A stretch of 7,680 bases of DNA. Source: an uncultured Anaerosporobacter sp. Its GTDB lineage: Bacteria; Bacillota; Clostridia; Lachnospirales; Lachnospiraceae. Shown here piece by piece: positions 4,672 through 7,680 of this stretch; the first letter of the stretch is position 1; each line of letters opens with the position of its first letter. The translations under genes were made by a program, and so were the position numbers. The notes below the pieces were generated by a model that was not told where the DNA came from, did not search any database, and saw only the letters and a list, made by a program, of their open reading frames with translations. Where the stretch lies: NCBI GenBank assembly GCA_945787925.1, contig CALZJY010000086.1, forward strand, positions 1 to 7,680, read 5' to 3'.

Positions 4672-5308
4672 TAAACAATTAAATGATGTTGGCAAAGAAT
4701 GCTATTCTTCTACCTTATTGCAATCCAAAGTACTTTATCTACTTAAACTCCTGTTTTCACAGCGAGACTGCAATCCTACTGTTACATCCCTATTTTCCTT
4801 CTTTCCTTTGCTTTGGGCGCGACACCAAAGGGAATCTCCATATAACTAGCCGTAATTGTTATACCAAGGATTTGAATTCAAATCGGTGTAATCTAACTAA
4901 CAAACCAAATATTGATGTTTAAGAAGGTATCGGTTCAAAAAATGTGAATATGAATAAGACGTGATAAATTTTTCGAGACTTCAACCTCTAACTTAAACTA
5001 TGTATAAAGGTCGAATAGAATATTATAGAAGAATAAGCAGATTCTTATGAATATGTACAAGAACCGCTCCTGATTATCATATATCAGATTCTATTAGAAA
5101 TATCGTAGTCAAATCATAGGTGATTTGGTAGAAACTATTGATCCATTATACCAACTTTATACGATAGTTTATTTGTTTGTTGACTAAATACTACCACAAC
5201 GTTTCCACAAATTCCACTGGTAATAAGTGCCAGCTTACTAGCCGTATTAAATACTACTTTTATTCATATGATTTATAGTAAAAAATCAAGTATAAAGGAG
5301 TATATTTC
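4672..5308. other. Gene-poor AT-rich stretch before the NADH oxidase gene
   Basis: No convincing intact gene is visible. It contains a perfect 16-bp palindrome, GATTTGAATTCAAATC (4869-4884), a short hairpin CTTTGG/CCAAAG around a GC-rich loop near 4808-4830, and a minus-strand open stretch at 5135-5263. A 79-codon plus frame from 4683 has no ribosome binding site and improbable composition. The NADH oxidase promoter must lie near the right end, but no -35/-10 pair is clear; TATAGT at 5274-5279 is a possible -10. Confidence 0.5.
5135..5263 (-). pseudogene. Possible gene remnant, 42-codon open stretch
   Basis: Between a TGA (5266-5264) and a TAG (5137-5135) the minus strand reads 42 sense codons, including NTASKLALITSGICGNVVVV and SQQTNKLSYKVGIMDQ, which resemble real protein more than chance translation. 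There is no ATG, GTG or TTG near its beginning; an ATG at 5268-5266 lies in another frame and stops after six codons. Stops interrupt all frames beyond. It may be a fragment of a decayed gene. I do not recognise the family. Confidence 0.22.
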
Positions 5309-6643
5309 ATGAGTAAAATCGTTGTCGTTGGTGTAAATCATGCCGGCACTGCTTGCATCAATACCATTTTAGATAATTATAAGGAGGAACAGGTCGTTGC
5401 CTTTGATGGTAATTCTAATATTAGTTTCCTAGGATGCGGTATGGCTCTCTGGATTGGAAAACAAATCAACGGACCAGAGGGTCTCTTTTATTCTTCCAAA
5501 GAAAAGCTAGAAGAAAAAGGGGCAACCATCCATATGGAAACAGAAGTAACCAAGATTGATTTCGATCAACAAGCAGTCTATGCCAAGGATACGCATGGAA
5601 ACGAGCTTATAGAGCGTTATGACAAGTTAATCCTTGCGACTGGCTCCCTTCCTATCATCCCTCCTATTCCTGGCAAAGACTTAGAAAATGTTCAACAAGT
5701 AAAATTATATCAAAACGCACAAGAAGTGATCGAGAAGCTTGCGAACGAAGACTTACAAGATATCGTTGTCGTTGGCGCAGGATATATTGGTGTCGAATTA
5801 GCCGAGGCCTTCCGTCGCGGAGACAAACGTGTCACTTTGATTGACATTGCGGATACGACTCTTTCTGGCTACTACGACCCTGAATTCACTGCCCTTATGG
5901 ACAAAAATCTTAGAGACCATGGCATCGAACTTGCGCTTGGTGAAAAAGTAGTAGAAATCAAAGGAGAGAAAAAATGTGAGGCCGTTGTTACCGACAAGGG
6001 AACGTATAAGGCTGATATGGTCATCCTTGCCATCGGATTCCGCCCAAACACGGCTCTTGGCGCAGATGCGTTACAGTTATTTAAAAATGGTGCATATGAG
6101 GTAAATAACCGTCAAGAGACAAGCCGTAAGAATGTCTATGCCATTGGCGACTGTGCTACCGTATTCGACAATGCCAGCCAACAAAAAGCCTATATCGCGC
6201 TTGCAACCAATGCCGTACGTTCTGGAATCGTGGCAGCACACAATGCGTGTGGCACGGATATCACTTCTATCGGCGTACAAGGCTCCAACGCCATCAGCAT
6301 CTATGGCTTAAACTTAGTTTCTACTGGAATGAGCGAAAAGAAAGCTAAGGCACTTGGCCTAGAGGTGTTATCCACAGAATATGAAGACTATCAAAAAGCA
6401 CTATTCATCGAACATGGAAATGAAAAAGTAAAGATCAAAATCGTATATGACAAAGCGACAAGGGTAGTGCTAGGTGCCCAGATTGCCTCTCGGTATGACA
6501 TTAGCCTCGGCATCCACCTATTCTCCCTTGCCATTCAGGAAAAAGTTACGATCGATAAGTTAAAACTTTTAGATACCTTCTTCCTTCCACATTTCAACCA
6601 ACCATACAACTATATTACGATGGCTGCATTGAATGCCAAGTAA
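5309..6643 (+). CDS. nox: NADH oxidase / NADH peroxidase-type flavoprotein
   Basis: The 444-residue protein is a class of pyridine nucleotide-disulfide oxidoreductase with a single redox-active cysteine, like water-forming NADH oxidase and NADH peroxidase. These use FAD and NADH to reduce oxygen to water or peroxide to water, protecting anaerobes and regenerating NAD+. The N-terminal FAD site is VVVGVNHAGT (5-14) with H11; the catalytic cysteine is C43 in SFLGCGMALWIG, the oxidase/peroxidase form rather than that of CoA-disulfide reductases. ATGS (110-113), the NADH-binding VVVGAGYIGVELAEAF (153-168) and the second FAD motif NVYAIGDCA (275-283) follow, and the C-terminal dimerisation domain spans about 325-444. 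Length is normal and no key residue is missing. AAGGAG lies eight bases before the ATG. It is monocistronic with a terminator behind. Oxidase and peroxidase activity cannot be separated with certainty by eye, so the symbol is the best fit. Confidence 0.92.
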   Translation: MSKIVVVGVNHAGTACINTILDNYKEEQVVAFDGNSNISFLGCGMALWIGKQINGPEGLFYSSKEKLEEKGATIHMETEVTKIDFDQQAVYAKDTHGNELIERYDKLILATGSLPIIPPIPGKDLENVQQVKLYQNAQEVIEKLANEDLQDIVVVGAGYIGVELAEAFRRGDKRVTLIDIADTTLSGYYDPEFTALMDKNLRDHGIELALGEKVVEIKGEKKCEAVVTDKGTYKADMVILAIGFRPNTALGADALQLFKNGAYEVNNRQETSRKNVYAIGDCATVFDNASQQKAYIALATNAVRSGIVAAHNACGTDITSIGVQGSNAISIYGLNLVSTGMSEKKAKALGLEVLSTEYEDYQKALFIEHGNEKVKIKIVYDKATRVVLGAQIASRYDISLGIHLFSLAIQEKVTIDKLKLLDTFFLPHFNQPYNYITMAALNAK

Positions 6644-6667
6644 CTAACCCTTTCTAAATGCTTCCAT

Positions 6668-6745
6668 AAACGAGTCGGTTGCTTGCTCCCATTCGGATTT
6701 TCTTTCCTCATACCGTTTGTTGAGCCAAGCAACCGACTCGTTTTT
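6668..6745 (+). terminator. Long-stem intrinsic terminator of the NADH oxidase gene
   Basis: AAACGAGTCGGTTGCTTG (6668-6685) and its exact reverse complement (6726-6743) form an 18-bp perfect stem, extended by CTC/GAG past one bulged base. Five U (6741-6745) overlap and follow the stem. The loop of more than 30 bases is far larger than in ordinary terminators. The leftward tail is weak, so it serves the rightward NADH oxidase transcript and insulates the transporter operon. Confidence 0.82.
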
Positions 6746-6799
6746 CATAAACTGCATCGACTTGTTTTCAGATGTAATACTATGTAGCCCACTTCTCCC

Positions 6800-6833
6800 T
6801 TGCATTTTCGACAAAAAATGACTACTATAGTCA
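6800..6833 (+). promoter_or_regulatory. Possible promoter and operator of the transporter pair
   Basis: TTGCAT (6800-6805) and TACTAT (6823-6828) are spaced by 17 bases. The dyad TGACTA-CTA-TAGTCA (6819-6833) covers the -10 box, a good place for a repressor. Transcription would start near 6835, giving a short leader. The boxes each match consensus only at four positions, so this is tentative. Confidence 0.4.
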
Positions 6834-6860
6834 ATATATTTTTTACAAAGGAGACTAACG

Positions 6861-7283
6861 ATGAATTACTTATTATCCCTACTCACAGGCGCGCTCGTCG
6901 CGTTGATGGTGTATCTCAATGGTACTCTCAGCAACTATACAGGAAACTATTCCGCTTCTGTATTGATTCATTTTGTAGGACTCATTGGGATCATTTTCAT
7001 ATTAGTTGTAACGAAATCGAAATTAAAAGGATTAAAAGGAATCCCTCTCTACCTTTATACCGGAGGCGTAATCGGGGTCCTTACCGTTCTATGTAACAAT
7101 GTGGGCTACACCAATCTCGGTGCTTCCCTCACCATTGCGCTAAGTTTGCTTGGACAATCGGTCACTTCGATCATAGTAGACCATTATGGACTGTTTGGCG
7201 TTCCTGTCGTTCGCTTTAACCACAAAAAGACCATCGGACTACTCATAATTGCTATGGGCGTATTTTTTATGACATTATCCTAA
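6861..7283 (+). CDS. YdcZ/DUF606-family membrane transporter subunit, first of a pair
   Basis: The 140-residue protein matches the small DMT-superfamily group called DUF606 or YdcZ. Five hydrophobic segments are visible: about 4-23, 33-52, 61-82, 84-108 and 123-139. NGTLSNYTGNYSASVLIHFVG (20-40) and the NNVGYTNLGASLTIALSLLGQ region (79-99) are characteristic of the family. These are cytoplasmic-membrane proteins thought to work as paired half-transporters; the substrate is unknown. AAAGGAG sits eight bases before the ATG. The second family member begins 10 bases after the stop, so the two are co-transcribed and possibly form a heterodimer. Confidence 0.88.
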   Translation: MNYLLSLLTGALVALMVYLNGTLSNYTGNYSASVLIHFVGLIGIIFILVVTKSKLKGLKGIPLYLYTGGVIGVLTVLCNNVGYTNLGASLTIALSLLGQSVTSIIVDHYGLFGVPVVRFNHKKTIGLLIIAMGVFFMTLS

Positions 7284-7288
7284 GGAGG
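7283..7288 (+). promoter_or_regulatory. Ribosome binding site of the second transporter gene
   Basis: A perfect AGGAGG begins on the last base of the stop codon of the first gene and lies five bases before the ATG at 7294. The overlap supports coupled translation of the pair and fixes the second start. Confidence 0.8.
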
Positions 7289-7293
7289 CTGCT

Positions 7294-7680
7294 ATGACTT
7301 ATATCGTATTATCTATTTTATCCGGGGTTACCATCGTGCTATCCCGTCTTGTAAATTTTGCATTATCCGAAAAGATCGGTTCCTATCAAAGTACCTTTTT
7401 CAACTTTCTAACTGGACTGCTTGGCTCCATCCTATTATTCGTATTGAGTAATGAGACGTTCCACTTCTTCCGCGTCTCCTCCTATCAAGGCGCTTGGTGG
7501 ATTTACTGTGGCGGACTCGTTGGCGTCATTGGCGTAACCATGCAGATCGTTCTTTCCGGACGTATTTCCTCTTTCTATCTGACGTTATTCGTATTCATTG
7601 GTCAGTTATTTATGGGGATCCTAATCGATTATATGGTGACACGCTCCATCCCATTATTCCAAGTACTTGGTGGTATACTT
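7294..7680 (+). CDS. YdcZ/DUF606-family membrane transporter subunit, second of a pair (partial)
   Basis: An open frame of 129 codons runs from ATG 7294 to the window edge without a stop. The product begins MTYIVLSILSGVTIVLSRLV and continues with family-like hydrophobic segments (about 36-52, 67-88, 90-115) and a final segment starting at VLGGIL. Family members are about 140-150 residues, so only some 15-20 residues should be missing. It parallels the first gene in size and layout but is clearly diverged, as expected for a heterodimer of half-transporters. The codon pattern is rich in C-ending codons, as in its partner and the NADH oxidase gene. Confidence 0.87.
   Translation, partial: MTYIVLSILSGVTIVLSRLVNFALSEKIGSYQSTFFNFLTGLLGSILLFVLSNETFHFFRVSSYQGAWWIYCGGLVGVIGVTMQIVLSGRISSFYLTLFVFIGQLFMGILIDYMVTRSIPLFQVLGGIL

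Noticed and set aside
4850..4890. tRNA-like TTGAATTCAAATC stretch
   Set aside because: No acceptor, D or anticodon arms can be built around it; it is simply a palindrome.
4683..4922. 79-codon plus-strand frame
   Set aside because: No ribosome binding site or promoter, and a composition rich in Cys, Asn and Leu that fits chance translation of AT-rich DNA.
5180..5308. Possible Rex operator before the NADH oxidase gene
   Set aside because: No sequence close to the TTGTTAA-N4-TTAACAA type dyad is present.

Overview
The window looks like chromosome of a low-GC Gram-positive anaerobe, most likely a Clostridia member close to Lachnospiraceae. This rests on AT-rich intergenic DNA, strong AGGAGG-type ribosome binding sites, GTG and TTG starts beside ATG, many intrinsic terminators, and gene families common there (AGCS symporter, NADH oxidase, paired YdcZ/DUF606 transporters). 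The genus cannot be fixed from the sequence alone.

Layout. Positions 1-460 carry no convincing gene. They hold a possible promoter, small ORF and ribosome binding site of a leftward transcript, then a dense cluster of hairpins that includes the intrinsic terminator of the next gene. 462-1535 (minus) encodes a protein with a Rho-N/SAP-like N-terminus and a C-terminal SEC-C zinc motif. 1536-2057 is intergenic but hides a short cysteine-containing minus-strand reading frame broken by one frameshift (1622-1812), an 11-bp inverted repeat and a strong terminator-like hairpin. 2058-2420 (minus) is a small GNAT acetyltransferase and 2549-3940 (minus) a sodium:alanine/glycine symporter; a terminator and a palindromic repeat lie between them. 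The symporter diverges from a 115-residue helical protein of unknown function (4138-4485, plus), and the two back-to-back promoters have -35 boxes inside the arms of one inverted repeat.

After a terminator that overlaps the 4485 stop come a second copy of the palindromic repeat and a 136-bp element that can fold along its whole length. About 630 bp without a clear gene follows. Then comes a NADH oxidase/peroxidase-type flavoprotein (5309-6643, plus) with its own long-stem terminator, and a two-gene operon of YdcZ-family membrane proteins (6861-7283, and 7294 to the window end, partial).

The genes look like independent housekeeping or accessory units: amino-acid uptake, NADH reoxidation/oxygen defence, small-molecule transport, acetylation. 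No defence island, CRISPR array, prophage or biosynthetic cluster is visible. The most unusual content is non-coding: a 37-bp repeat found twice just past a terminator U-tract, the 136-bp foldback element, the hairpin cluster behind the SEC-C gene, and the frameshifted small gene.
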